Below the pieces are notes generated by a model. It was not told the origin of the DNA and made no database searches. It saw only the letters and a program-made list of their open reading frames with translations. Made by a program: the position numbers and the translations under genes. From the NCBI GenBank assembly GCA_016937575.1, contig JAFHKN010000002.1, positions 1 through 64,000 on the forward strand: a DNA stretch of 64,000 nt. Reading direction: 5' to 3'. This DNA is from Roseomonas aeriglobus. Its GTDB lineage: Bacteria > Pseudomonadota > Alphaproteobacteria > Sphingomonadales > Sphingomonadaceae. This document shows, one piece after another, positions 16,224 to 27,734 of this stretch (positions are counted from its first letter, which is position 1; each line of letters opens with the position of its first letter).

Positions 16224-16746
16224 TTCGAGCCTAGCCACGCATCATTGATGGTTAAGCGAATATCTGTATGGGCCCGTCACGAAGTTTGGAGTGACGACAT
16301 GCTGGCAACCATAGGCTACGAGCGATCCACGCTTCCAGATTTTATCGCGACCTTGCGGTTGGCAGGTACAACCGTACTCGTCGACATTCGGGATCGTGCG
16401 CAGTCGCGCCGGCCAGGATTTTCCAAGACTAGCTTAAGCGAAGCCCTCTCGGAAGCAGGCATCTTGTATGTGCATCTTCGCCAGCTAGGTGATCCGGCAG
16501 AAGGACGGGCTGCCGCCCGCAGTGGCCAGAGGCAGTTGTTTCAGGAAATTTTTGGCGAGGTCATGAAGACGGACGCCGCAGCCGATGCGCTAGACAAAAT
16601 TGAACAGTTGACACAGTCAAGTAGCGTATGTCTGATGTGTTTTGAGCGAGACCACCACGATTGTCATCGAAAGATCGTAGCGGAAGCTCTCGAAAATCGC
16701 CTTGGGATCAAAGCTAGGCACCTCGGCGTCAGTCTCGGAGCGGCTA

Positions 16747-19511
<2,765 letters not shown>

Positions 19512-19550
19512 GATGGCGAGGATTGTAGGCGGTTGTGGGGGGAGGTCTAG

Positions 19551-19631
19551 CGCCACGTCGTCAGACGGAGCCGGCGGTGCCGGCTCCGCTGGCCGACGTG
19601 GCGACTCCTGCGATTGCTTTGGCAATCGCAG
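19551..19631. terminator. Two strong hairpins between mipA and thiC
   Basis: A perfect 10-bp outer stem (19551-19560 with 19594-19603) encloses an inner GGAGCCGGC/GCCGGCTCC hairpin. A second perfect hairpin, CTGCGATTGC-TTTG-GCAATCGCAG, follows at 19608-19631, 12 bases beyond the end of the mipA gene. The second is placed to act as mipA's 3' terminator; neither has a long U-run. Confidence 0.5.
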
Positions 19632-19642
19632 GGCGCCCGCGA

Positions 19643-20500
19643 CTAGAACGTATACGCCAATCCCAGCGCCGCCAGCCACTGGTTCCGGCTGCCCGCGATG
19701 CGCGTCACGGGCGAATCGCCGAAGTCGTTGAGCATCCGGCGATAGTTGATCCCGCCGACCGCCTTGAAACCCTTCAGCAGGTCGCCGGTCAGCGCGTAGG
19801 TGCCCAGCGCCCCCAGGCTGTAGTTCTTCCACCCGCCGCGCGCGTTGTAGGTCGGCAGGCCGCTCGCCAGCGTCTGCGCGGGGCTGACCGAGAAATAATA
19901 GCGGGCGTAGCCGGCCTCCGCCCGCTCGGCGCTCGCGAACACGCCGACCGCGGCCTTCAGGCTGAGCGGGGTGAGGTAGTTGATCGTCGGCTGGAGGATG
20001 CCCGCCTTGTGCGCACCCGCCACGTCCTTGCGGTAGCTGATCGACAGGCTAAGGCGGTCGTAGGGGCTGGTGACGACGCCGGTCTTGCCGATGCCGACAT
20101 AGCCGCCGAGCTCAATTGCCGTGTCGAGTTCGCCCAGCGCGCGGACGCGGGGGTCTTCGATCGCCTTCAAGGAATTGCGGTTGAAGTTGACGACGCCCAG
20201 CGGCCCGGCCTGCACATCCCACGTCGGGCCGGGCCGGTTCGGAATCAGGTCGACCGACAGGCGATTGCCGGCGAGCAGGAAGGCAAAGCCCTTGTATTGG
20301 CCGATCGCGCCGGGGGCGGGGACGATGCGATAGTCGTCGGAGCCTTCGTAGTCGGGCAGCCAGGCCGCGCCCGCGCCGATCGTGATCGAATCGCCGCCGG
20401 TATCGATCGTCGGCGGGGCGGGGGGTTGCGACGCGTCCTGCGCCAGCGCGGGGGAGGCGACGGTAAGGCCGAGGAGAGCGAGCGGGGACAGGAACTTCAC
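19643..20500 (-). CDS. MipA/OmpV family outer-membrane protein
   Basis: A signal peptide (VKFLSPLALLGLTVASPALA) precedes a mature beta-barrel with the family hallmarks ITIGAGAAWLPDYEGSDDY near the N-terminus, alternating strand pattern, and a terminal aromatic residue (GLAYTF) suited to BAM recognition. MipA-type proteins form outer-membrane barrels, in some species scaffolding murein synthesis, but most members have no defined role. The GTG at 20500 is chosen because it starts the signal peptide; an upstream GTG at 20527 is possible. Confidence 0.87.
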   Translation of the reverse strand: MKFLSPLALLGLTVASPALAQDASQPPAPPTIDTGGDSITIGAGAAWLPDYEGSDDYRIVPAPGAIGQYKGFAFLLAGNRLSVDLIPNRPGPTWDVQAGPLGVVNFNRNSLKAIEDPRVRALGELDTAIELGGYVGIGKTGVVTSPYDRLSLSISYRKDVAGAHKAGILQPTINYLTPLSLKAAVGVFASAERAEAGYARYYFSVSPAQTLASGLPTYNARGGWKNYSLGALGTYALTGDLLKGFKAVGGINYRRMLNDFGDSPVTRIAGSRNQWLAALGLAYTF

Positions 20501-20563
20501 GGGCGGCAGCTTTCGAATTTGTTGCACGCGCGAAACGTCAGCCCCGCCGCCCGGTTCCTCGAT

Positions 20564-21049
20564 CTAGAGCAAGTAGCGCATTCGGATGGCTTGCTGTGTC
20601 CCGTCTGCATCAAGCGTGAAGCGCGCCGCGCCGAACTTGGGCGGGCCAAAACCGATCGCGGGGTTGCGCGAAAAGCCGAAGCCCTCGCGCGGGATGCCCA
20701 TCATCGTGTCGAGCTTCGCGTTCGAATTCTCATCATGGATGACCGCGACGGCATAGCCGCCGACCGGCAGCGCGTCGAAGCGGATCGCTTTCGCCGTCGC
20801 CGGCACCGACCGCCGCAGCGCGCGGGCATCGTCGATGCAATTCGGGAAGTTCGCCGGGTCCGACGTCAGGCAGAGCTGGATCAGCCCCTTGGCCGATCGC
20901 AGGTTGGCGACATCGACCTCAAGCGGGGCGACGGGCGTCGCCCCCGCCAGCAGCGTCCATGCCGCGGCGGCGACCGCCAGCCGGCCGGAAATCACCCACG
21001 CCTTGGTCCGTGCCACAGAGCCGGTCCCAGAAGCGGAAATAGAGTCCAT
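20564..21049 (-). CDS. DUF2141 domain-containing exported protein
   Basis: A hydrophobic segment (LAVAAAAWTLLAGATPVA) marks a signal peptide, followed by a DUF2141 domain: LRSAKGLIQLCLTSDPANFP, the middle LPVGGYAVAVIHDENSNAKL, and MGIPREGFGFSRNPAIGFGP. The domain is a small beta-sandwich of unknown function often coded near lipid or sterol-desaturase genes, as here. The N-terminus overlaps the 3' end of the desaturase gene by about 130 bases if ATG 21049 is used, or ~100 with GTG 21016. Confidence 0.85.
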   Translation of the reverse strand: MDSISASGTGSVARTKAWVISGRLAVAAAAWTLLAGATPVAPLEVDVANLRSAKGLIQLCLTSDPANFPNCIDDARALRRSVPATAKAIRFDALPVGGYAVAVIHDENSNAKLDTMMGIPREGFGFSRNPAIGFGPPKFGAARFTLDADGTQQAIRMRYLL

Positions 21050-21704
21050 AGTTACACCTGTACGCGTCGTGGTGCCGCTGATGATGGCTCGCGGTGATCA
21101 GCCACGCCCCCACACGCCCCCCCCACAGGAACCGCGGGAACATCTCCCAACCCATATGATTGGTCACCCCCATAACCGTCATGACGGCCAGGACCAATCC
21201 CAGCATCGCGATGTGGATGGGAATGACGAAGACCAGTAGCGGAATTACCACAGCCAGCGTCACCGCTTCGAAGGGGTGAAACGCCATCGCCGCCCATGCC
21301 GTCGGGGGGCGGCTGGCGTGATGGACGGCGTGGACGCGCCTGAACACGGCCGGCCGGTGCATCCAGCGATGCGTCCAGTAGAACCATGTGTCCTGCACGA
21401 AGAGATAGGCGAGCACCGATACCGGCAGCCACCATAAGGGGTAGGCGTGCCAATCGTCATAGATCCGCGTCCACCCGCGGTTCTGCCAGCCCCAGGCGAC
21501 GATGCCGGCCGGCGCGCCATAGATGATGGCCGACGCCAGGCTCCAGCCGATCTCGCGCCGGATCTGCGCATCGAGCCCACGATAGTGGCCGGGATGCTTC
21601 ACCCGCGTCGCCAGCGCAAAGCCGCCGCTGGCGATCAGGTAGCGAACGGCGACGATGACCGACATCGCAAGCGCGGACAGGATGATGGCGAGGGCGGCGG
21701 ACAT
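20919..21704 (-). CDS. Sterol desaturase/fatty acid hydroxylase superfamily membrane protein
   Basis: The 261-residue integral membrane protein carries the three His clusters that bind a di-iron centre: HRWMH, HAVHH and HHQRHH. The di-iron oxygenase would hydroxylate or desaturate a lipid; the true substrate is unknown. Four to five membrane segments are visible before and between the clusters. The C-terminal 30 residues are Gly/Arg-rich and overlap the DUF2141 gene. A second, different member of the superfamily is at 44284. Confidence 0.87.
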   Translation of the reverse strand: MSAALAIILSALAMSVIVAVRYLIASGGFALATRVKHPGHYRGLDAQIRREIGWSLASAIIYGAPAGIVAWGWQNRGWTRIYDDWHAYPLWWLPVSVLAYLFVQDTWFYWTHRWMHRPAVFRRVHAVHHASRPPTAWAAMAFHPFEAVTLAVVIPLLVFVIPIHIAMLGLVLAVMTVMGVTNHMGWEMFPRFLWGGRVGAWLITASHHQRHHDAYRCNYGLYFRFWDRLCGTDQGVGDFRPAGGRRRGMDAAGGGDARRPA

Positions 21705-21827
21705 GTGCGCACGGCCATACAGGGTACGGGCGGGTTTGCGAAGGCGGGCCGGCGCGCGGGCAGGGCGCCTGGTCCTCGACAGCGTGTCGGGGGCATGTCA
21801 CATTGCCTTGGATCAAAGGGGGCGGTG

Positions 21828-23081
21828 ATGCGATATCTGATCGGTATCGTGGGAGCGGTGTGTCTGGCAGCGACCGCCGTCGCGGAGGGCGTGGATGACG
21901 CCAAGCTTTTCGACGCCTCCCGCAAGGCGGTCCTGGACGGGCGCTATCTCGATGCGACCACCATGCTGGAGCCGGCGGCGTTCGGACCGGGCGCATCGGA
22001 CAGCGCGCCGCCGCGCCAGTTGTGGACGCAGTTCACGCCCTTCATGACCAACGAGCTCGATCCGACCGTGTTCGGATCGAAGACACCGCCGGCCGATCCG
22101 AAAGCGATGGCTGCGTTGGCACAAGCGACGCCGCACGACGCCATCGCCGAAATCGTTCGTCGGGCGAAGGACCGACAGATCGTCATCCTGAACGAGGCGC
22201 ACTACAGTCCGCGCGATCGGGCGTTCGCTCTGCAGGTCGCCCGGGCGCTGCGCCCACTCGGCTTCTCCGTCCTTGCGGCGGAGACGCTACGGAATTTTGC
22301 TGCACCGGGTCTTGCCAGGACCGGTGCCGAACAGTTCGACGCCGACGGCATCGTGCGGCGATCCACCGGATTCTATTCCGCCGATCCGGTCTTCGCCAAT
22401 TTCCTGCGGAGCGCCTACGCGCTAGGGTACCGAACCCTGTCGTACGAACAGCGCGCCGATCAGAGCACGCCCGAGGGCGGAGTGCCGGAACGCGAGGAGG
22501 CACAGGCGCAGAATCTGATGGCGTTCCTGCGCAGCGACCCCAAGGCGAAGATGCTGATCTACGTCGGGCACGGCCATCTGTCGAAGGCATCCGAAGACGC
22601 CGACAGCGCCATGATGGGCGAACGGCTGAAGCGCCTGTCCGGCATCGATCCACTGACGATCGACCAGGTGGCGCTTGCCGGATTGCGTCCGTCGCTCCGC
22701 GCCGAGCAGCTCGCGGCAAGCGCGCGGGCGGGCGATCGGCCAGTGATCTTCCTGACAGGCGCCGTCCCACTCCTGATTGGCGACCGGTACCCCGGATCGA
22801 TCGACTTGCAGGTCGTTCATCCGCTGCGAAGCTATCGTCACGGGCGGCCGAGCTGGCTGGCGAGTCTGGGCGGCCGTCCGATCACAATCCCCGTCGATTT
22901 GCTACCGAAAGCGGGCAAGCGGCTGATCCAGGCGTTCGACGCGGCCGAGCCTGTCGATGCGGTGCCGCTGGACCAGGTGCTGGCGGAGGCGGGAAAGCCT
23001 GCGCCGATGCTGATGCTGCCCCCGGCACGCCGCGTCCGCTATACGGTACAAGATCCGGCGGTCGTGCCGTTGACGCCGTAG
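21828..23081 (+). CDS. Exported protein with EreA/ChaN-like fold, function unknown
   Basis: A signal peptide (MRYLIGIVGAVCLAATAVAE) precedes a ~395-residue mature protein. The segment IVILNEAHYSPRDRAFALQV resembles the Glu-His motif of erythromycin-esterase-like, TraB and ChaN proteins. GFSVLAAETL and MLIYVGHGHL continue the same fold pattern. The second His motif supports a metal or hydrolase site, but this is inference from motif layout. It stands alone on the plus strand. Confidence 0.6.
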   Translation: MRYLIGIVGAVCLAATAVAEGVDDAKLFDASRKAVLDGRYLDATTMLEPAAFGPGASDSAPPRQLWTQFTPFMTNELDPTVFGSKTPPADPKAMAALAQATPHDAIAEIVRRAKDRQIVILNEAHYSPRDRAFALQVARALRPLGFSVLAAETLRNFAAPGLARTGAEQFDADGIVRRSTGFYSADPVFANFLRSAYALGYRTLSYEQRADQSTPEGGVPEREEAQAQNLMAFLRSDPKAKMLIYVGHGHLSKASEDADSAMMGERLKRLSGIDPLTIDQVALAGLRPSLRAEQLAASARAGDRPVIFLTGAVPLLIGDRYPGSIDLQVVHPLRSYRHGRPSWLASLGGRPITIPVDLLPKAGKRLIQAFDAAEPVDAVPLDQVLAEAGKPAPMLMLPPARRVRYTVQDPAVVPLTP

Positions 23082-23121
23082 CAGCGGGCGCCGAGCCGGA
23101 CGTCCGCTGCCACACGCCTGG

Positions 23122-23532
23122 TCAATTCCGCAGGCTGTCCGGTACGATCCCGCCGTTTTCGGCGAGCTTCGCCATCACCGCCTTGTGCAGCGCGATATTC
23201 TGTTCGGCGGTGCCGTCGTCGCCGGCGTGGACGCCCAGTTCCTGTGCCAGTTCCTTGCGCGCCGACAGGCTGGAATCGAGGTCGAGCAGCTTCAGCAGGT
23301 CGACGATCGACGTGCTGTAATTGCCGCCGCCGCCCTTCATTTCGGCCATTTCGCTCAGCACCGCGCCGACATCGACTTGCGCGGCGGGTGCGGGGGCGGG
23401 GGTCGGAGACGGGGCCGGCGCGGCGTTGGGTGCCGCGGTCGGCGCGGCGGGGGGCGGCGTTGGTGTCGTTGCGGCCGGTGCGGCTGGCTTGTGGCCGAAG
23501 ATCTTGTCCCGGATGCTGCTGAAGATGCCCAT
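23122..23532 (-). CDS. DUF3597 domain-containing protein
   Basis: The 136-residue protein starts MGIFSSIRDKIFGHK, has a Pro/Ala/Thr-rich linker (~residues 17-55), and a conserved C-terminal DUF3597 domain (STSIVDLLKLLDLDSSLSAR, RKELAQELG, GDDGTAEQNIALHKAVMAKL). The C-terminal domain resembles a small helical LysM-associated unit; no enzymatic motif exists. The ATG at 23532 matches the family N-terminus. Confidence 0.85.
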   Translation of the reverse strand: MGIFSSIRDKIFGHKPAAPAATTPTPPPAAPTAAPNAAPAPSPTPAPAPAAQVDVGAVLSEMAEMKGGGGNYSTSIVDLLKLLDLDSSLSARKELAQELGVHAGDDGTAEQNIALHKAVMAKLAENGGIVPDSLRN

Positions 23533-23682
23533 TCCCGTCTCCGATGGTCGTGTGTTGATCCCAGGCAATGCGAAACGGCGGTCGTGGGTAAAGGGTCCGT
23601 GCGCCTGCGTGGCACAAAGGCCGCGGTGAGCGGTTTATGCGTTCGATTGCCGATGGTTACGGCGATGCACGGAGAGACGGCG

Positions 23683-24270
23683 ATGACCAAGATGTTCCTG
23701 ACCACCGCAGCGGCTGTCGCTGCGCTTTCACTCGGGGCCTGCGGGCGCAGCGACGATACGACGACGACCACGAACACGACGATGTCGGGCGACATGGCGA
23801 CGTCGAATGCCACAACCGACATGGGCGCAGCGACCCCGGCCGCGAGCGCAGGCCAGACCTTTGCCAACACCGCCGCCGCCAGCGACGCCTTCGAGATCGA
23901 AAGTTCGCGCCTGGCCGAAAAGAACGCCGGATCGGCGGCAGTGAAGGCGTTCGCCGCCAAAATGATCGACGCCCATACCGAATCGACCGCCAAGCTGAAG
24001 GCGGCGGCGGCTTCGGCATCGCCGGCGATCACGCCCGATCCGACGCTGACCGCCGACCAGCAGGCGCAGCTTGCGGCGATGCGTAACGCGACCGGCGCGG
24101 CGTTCGATCGCCTGTATATCGACGCGCAAAAGGCGGCGCACACCGCGACGCTCGACACGCTGAAGAGCTATGCCGCATCGGGCGACGTGCCGAGCCTGAA
24201 GGCGTTCGCGGCCGAGCTGTCGCCGAAGGTCGCCGCGCATCTGAACATGGCGAATGGCCTGAAGGCCTGA
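23683..24270 (+). CDS. DUF4142 domain lipoprotein
   Basis: The N-terminus ends in SLGACGRS, a lipobox with Cys at residue 20, followed by a Thr/Ser-rich linker. The DUF4142 four-helix, ferritin-like domain (FEIESSRLAEKNAGSAAVKA, AAKMIDAHTESTAKLKAAA, FDRLYIDAQKAAHTATLDTL) occupies the rest. Such proteins are predicted periplasmic or outer-membrane lipoproteins, often stress-induced; the role is not known. GGAGAG precedes the ATG. A strong hairpin follows the stop codon. Confidence 0.87.
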   Translation: MTKMFLTTAAAVAALSLGACGRSDDTTTTTNTTMSGDMATSNATTDMGAATPAASAGQTFANTAAASDAFEIESSRLAEKNAGSAAVKAFAAKMIDAHTESTAKLKAAAASASPAITPDPTLTADQQAQLAAMRNATGAAFDRLYIDAQKAAHTATLDTLKSYAASGDVPSLKAFAAELSPKVAAHLNMANGLKA

Positions 24271-24279
24271 CGCGCGGCC

Positions 24280-24313
24280 CTGGCTGCTGGTCCCCACGGC
24301 GACCAGCAGCCAG
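24280..24313 (+). terminator. Hairpin terminator after the DUF4142 gene
   Basis: CTGGCTGCTGGTC and GACCAGCAGCCAG form a perfect 13-bp stem around an 8-base loop, 9 bases after the stop codon. No U-run follows, so this may be a 3' mRNA stabiliser or a bidirectional hairpin. Confidence 0.6.
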
Positions 24314-24380
24314 CCGTCCCGGATTTATAATATATATTGTATTCCGTTCTTGAATTTGCTTAGAGCCACAGCATTCGCAA

Positions 24381-24430
24381 GGACCCGGTGAAATTCCGGG
24401 TGGCTATTCCGGCCGCTGAACCGCCGGACA
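24381..24430 (+). promoter_or_regulatory. Structured leader before the membrane protein gene
   Basis: Two hairpins lie directly before the ATG at 24431: CCCGG/CCGGG (24384-24400) and TCCGGC/GCCGGA (24408-24428). An AT-rich stretch (24324-24350) upstream could hold a promoter. The first hairpin includes CCGGTGAAATTCCGG, superficially like part of a cobalamin riboswitch, but other conserved blocks are missing. Confidence 0.35.
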
Positions 24431-26008
24431 ATGACACGCACAGATCCTCCCTCGTGCCGTGACCCGGCGCGCTGTGCGCAGCTGTGGAACGCAATGCCCG
24501 TCGGTATCTCCCTCTATCGCGCTCGGGGCGGTGCCGACGGTGTCTCCGGTCTTTGGGGGGCGCTCGCCGACATCGGGCGGCGGTGGCGCGCGGCCGACTG
24601 GGTCGCCGTTCTGGCCCTAGCCTGGCTCATCCGCTCCACCACCTTGAACGGCGTGCCGTTTCAAGCGCCACCGCTGTGGATGACATGGTTCGACCAGAGC
24701 CGGTATTTCGCCTCTGCCACGGCGTTCGCCCACGGCAATCTGTCCGCTGAAGCCCATTGGTATCCCCTCGCCTATCCGTTGCTCGCGGCGCCGATCGCCT
24801 GGCTGTCGTCGACCAACCCGTTCATGCCGCTCGACCTGGTGCTGTATGTCGTGACCGGCGGTGCGGTTCGGCGTGTCGCCGCGCGTCTGGGAATCGGGAC
24901 ATGGCCGGCGGTGCTGTGTTTCGTGCTGACAACGCTGATCGACGCGTCGGTGGCGCGCGGCTGGGTCGATCCGTGGACGACGACGCTGTCCGCCGCCCTC
25001 ATCTGGACGCTTGCCGACCGCGCGCTGCAGATCATCGACGCCTCCCCCGGGGGCGTGCCGCCAGGGCAGGCGGCGGTCTTCGGGACGGTGGCGGCGGCAA
25101 TCCCGCTCGTGCGACCGGTTGATGCCATCGTCAGCCTGGCCTGCGTCGCGGTGGTGCTCATTGCCGTGATCCGGCAGCGGCGCCTGACCGCCGGCCTCGC
25201 CTGGGCCGTGATCGCGAGTGGTGCCGCGGTCGTCGCCAGCTATGCCCTGTTGCATCTTGCCATCTACGGCGCGCGGCCGACGCCCTATATGGTCGCGGCG
25301 GCGCGGACCGGGTTCATCTGGTCGGATATCGGCTGGAAGGCCTATGTCCTGCTGATCCACGCCCGACCGTGGTTCCCCGACACCCAGGCGCTGTTCGAAC
25401 GGATGCCCTGGATCCTGGTCGGCGGCGCCGGGCTGATCGTCGCCGCGATCGACGGGACTGCAGCCGAGCGCCGCGCGATCGGTCTGCTCCTGCTTATGAC
25501 GCTACCGGTCGGGGGCGTGATGCTGACCTATGCCGATCTTCAGCCACCGGGCCTCTGGCGGTTCGGCAACATCCATTATTTCAAATGGAGCCTCCCGCTG
25601 TTCGGCCTGGGCGTCGTGCTGGCGCTGCGGCAGGCTTGGGCGCCGGGGCGGCCGCGGTGGCGGGTGGTCGCGATGACCCTTGCCTGCCTGCTGCCGATGG
25701 GGCTTCGCGTCGTACCGCAGCCGGTGAGCGCGGCGACGCCGGCCCGGATGCTGACGTTCGCGGGCGACACCGGACGCGCCTGGGACGAAGCATATTTCGC
25801 GCCGGTCGTCCTCGACGACGCCGGCGGGGCGATGGCGAACATCAACGATTTTCATCAGGTCCCCGACGCGACCGGGCAGCGGATGATCGCCGTCAGTCGC
25901 CTGTTCCGAGGGGCGGCGCGCCGAAACGATCCCGGGGAGGCGATGTATCGCCAGCCGCAGGCGCCCGATGGACGCTTTGCCGGACGGTGGACGTTCGTGG
26001 GCCGATAG
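24431..26008 (+). CDS. Polytopic membrane protein, possible GT-C type glycosyltransferase
   Basis: The 525-residue protein has a soluble N-terminus and about ten hydrophobic helices between residues ~55 and ~430. FDQSRYFASATAFAHGNLS after the first helix contains acidic and Arg residues in the first outer loop, where GT-C glycosyltransferases carry their catalytic acid. The C-terminal ~100 residues are extramembranous. I do not recognise a named family, so the glycosyltransferase idea is inference from layout. A later ATG at 24494 is possible. Confidence 0.65.
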   Translation: MTRTDPPSCRDPARCAQLWNAMPVGISLYRARGGADGVSGLWGALADIGRRWRAADWVAVLALAWLIRSTTLNGVPFQAPPLWMTWFDQSRYFASATAFAHGNLSAEAHWYPLAYPLLAAPIAWLSSTNPFMPLDLVLYVVTGGAVRRVAARLGIGTWPAVLCFVLTTLIDASVARGWVDPWTTTLSAALIWTLADRALQIIDASPGGVPPGQAAVFGTVAAAIPLVRPVDAIVSLACVAVVLIAVIRQRRLTAGLAWAVIASGAAVVASYALLHLAIYGARPTPYMVAAARTGFIWSDIGWKAYVLLIHARPWFPDTQALFERMPWILVGGAGLIVAAIDGTAAERRAIGLLLLMTLPVGGVMLTYADLQPPGLWRFGNIHYFKWSLPLFGLGVVLALRQAWAPGRPRWRVVAMTLACLLPMGLRVVPQPVSAATPARMLTFAGDTGRAWDEAYFAPVVLDDAGGAMANINDFHQVPDATGQRMIAVSRLFRGAARRNDPGEAMYRQPQAPDGRFAGRWTFVGR

Positions 26009-26145
26009 AGGAACGGCCACCGCCGTCGTCACACTTTCCTGCCTCAGATCAATCCGGCGCCACTTGGTACGGTCGCGTAAAGATCGCTATGCAACGCAGC
26101 CATGGAATGCGCGTTACCGATCTGCATCAGTCCGCCGGAGATGAC

Positions 26146-26790
26146 ATGCTTGAGCACGACCAATCCTTTTGCGTGTCGAGACGCGGCCTGATGGCCGGGA
26201 CCGCCGCTACCGCTGCGCTGACCGCGGTGCCCACGGGCGACGCCGATGCCGCGGCACCTGCCGCCGAGCAGCCGGCGATGATGCCGTTGACGCTGGACGT
26301 GAACGGCAAGCGCCGGTCGCTGGACGTCGATACGCGCACGACCCTGCTCGACCTGCTGCGCGAGAGTCTGAAGCTGACCGGCACCAAGAAAGGCTGCGAC
26401 CACGGCCAGTGCGGAGCGTGCACGGTGCTGGTCAATGGCGAACGGATCAACAGCTGCCTGTCGCTGGCCGTCCAGCATGCCGGCGACAAGGTCACGACGA
26501 TCGAGGGGCTGGGGTCGCCCGACAAGCTCCACCCGATGCAGGCGGCCTTCATCAAGCATGACGGGTACCAGTGCGGCTATTGCACGCCGGGACAGATCTG
26601 TTCGGCGGTCGGCGTGCTCGACGAAATCAAGCGCGGCATCCCCAGCCATGTCGCCGGCGACATCGCGGCCAGGCCAGGTGTTACCGCCGACGAGATGCGC
26701 GAGCGGATGAGCGGCAATATCTGCCGTTGCGGGGCGTATTCGAACATCGCCGACGCGATGGCCGAGGTTGCGGGGAGCACGCGGGCATGA
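26146..26790 (+). CDS. paoA: Aldehyde oxidase/xanthine dehydrogenase family, [2Fe-2S] subunit (PaoA-like)
   Basis: This is the iron-sulfur small subunit of a periplasmic molybdenum hydroxylase. The N-terminal [10 protein letters not shown] is a Tat signal. Residues ~48-125 hold a plant-type [2Fe-2S] ferredoxin ([21 protein letters not shown]). The C-terminal helical part holds the second cluster (CGYCTPGQ ... CRCGAY). GGAG at 26136-26139 supports the ATG at 26146. ATGA overlap with the FAD subunit gene shows co-translation. By analogy to E. coli PaoABC it oxidises aromatic or aliphatic aldehydes; other substrates are possible. Confidence 0.9.
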   Translation: MLEHDQSFCVSRRGLMAGTAATAALTAVPTGDADAAAPAAEQPAMMPLTLDVNGKRRSLDVDTRTTLLDLLRESLKLTGTKKGCDHGQCGACTVLVNGERINSCLSLAVQHAGDKVTTIEGLGSPDKLHPMQAAFIKHDGYQCGYCTPGQICSAVGVLDEIKRGIPSHVAGDIAARPGVTADEMRERMSGNICRCGAYSNIADAMAEVAGSTRA

Positions 26791-27734
26791 AGGCCTTTAC
26801 CTATGAGCGCGCCCGAACCCCGGCGGAGGCGGCGGCAGCCGTCGCCGGCAAGCCGGGTGCGAAGTTCATCGCGGGCGGGACCAACCTGCTCGACCTGATG
26901 AAGTTGCAGATCGAGACGCCGACGCATCTGGTCGACGTGCAGGATCTGAAGCTGGACAGGATCGAGCGGGCCGGTGACGGCGTGCGGATCGGCGCGCTGG
27001 TGAGCAATACCGCGCTCGCCGCCGATGCGCGCATCCGCAAGGACTATGGTGTCCTCAGCCGCGCGATCGTTGCGGGTGCGAGCGGGCAGTTGCGCAACAA
27101 GGCGACGACGGCAGGCAATCTTCTCCAGCGGACGCGGTGCCCCTATTTCTACGACACCAACCAGGCGTGCAACAAGCGCAAGCCGGGGTCGGGCTGTGCG
27201 GCGATCGGCGGCTATTCGCGGCAGCTGGGCGTCATCGGCACGTCGGACCACTGCATCGCGACCTATCCGGGCGACATGGCGGTGGCGCTGCGCGTGCTCG
27301 ACGCGAGCGTCGAGACGGTGAAGCCCGATGGCGCGACCCGCGCGATCCCCTTCGCCGACTTCCACCGGCTGTGGGGCGACACCCCGCATATCGAGACGGT
27401 GCTGGAGCCGGGCGAGCTGATCACCGCGGTGACCTTGCCCAAGCCGCTCGGTGGGACGCACATCTATCGCAAGGTCCGCGACCGGGCGTCCTATGCCTTT
27501 GCCCTCGTCAGCGTGGCGGCGGTGATTGGCAAGGACGGCAGCGGCCGCGCGGCGTTCGGCGGCGTCGCGCCCAAGCCGTGGCGGGTCGAGGCGGCGGAAG
27601 GCTCTATGCGCAGCGGCGCGAAGGCGGTCGCGGCACAGGTCTTCGCCGACGCGCGCCCGACCAAGGACAATGAATTCAAGGTGCCGCTCGCCGAACGGAC
27701 ATTGGCGGCAGCGATCGCGGAGGCGCGGGCATGA
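26787..27734 (+). CDS. paoB: Aldehyde oxidase family, FAD subunit (PaoB-like)
   Basis: The 315-residue subunit has the FAD-binding core ([38 protein letters not shown]) and, in the middle, the Cys-rich [20 protein letters not shown]. This is the extra [4Fe-4S] cluster found in PaoB but absent in many relatives. It passes electrons from the [2Fe-2S] centres to FAD. It begins with ATGA overlap on paoA and ends with ATGA overlap on paoC. Confidence 0.92.
   Translation: MKAFTYERARTPAEAAAAVAGKPGAKFIAGGTNLLDLMKLQIETPTHLVDVQDLKLDRIERAGDGVRIGALVSNTALAADARIRKDYGVLSRAIVAGASGQLRNKATTAGNLLQRTRCPYFYDTNQACNKRKPGSGCAAIGGYSRQLGVIGTSDHCIATYPGDMAVALRVLDASVETVKPDGATRAIPFADFHRLWGDTPHIETVLEPGELITAVTLPKPLGGTHIYRKVRDRASYAFALVSVAAVIGKDGSGRAAFGGVAPKPWRVEAAEGSMRSGAKAVAAQVFADARPTKDNEFKVPLAERTLAAAIAEARA

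Noticed and set aside
24381-24430. Cobalamin riboswitch
   Set aside because: Only a GGTGAAATTCC-like piece is present; the other conserved blocks are missing.
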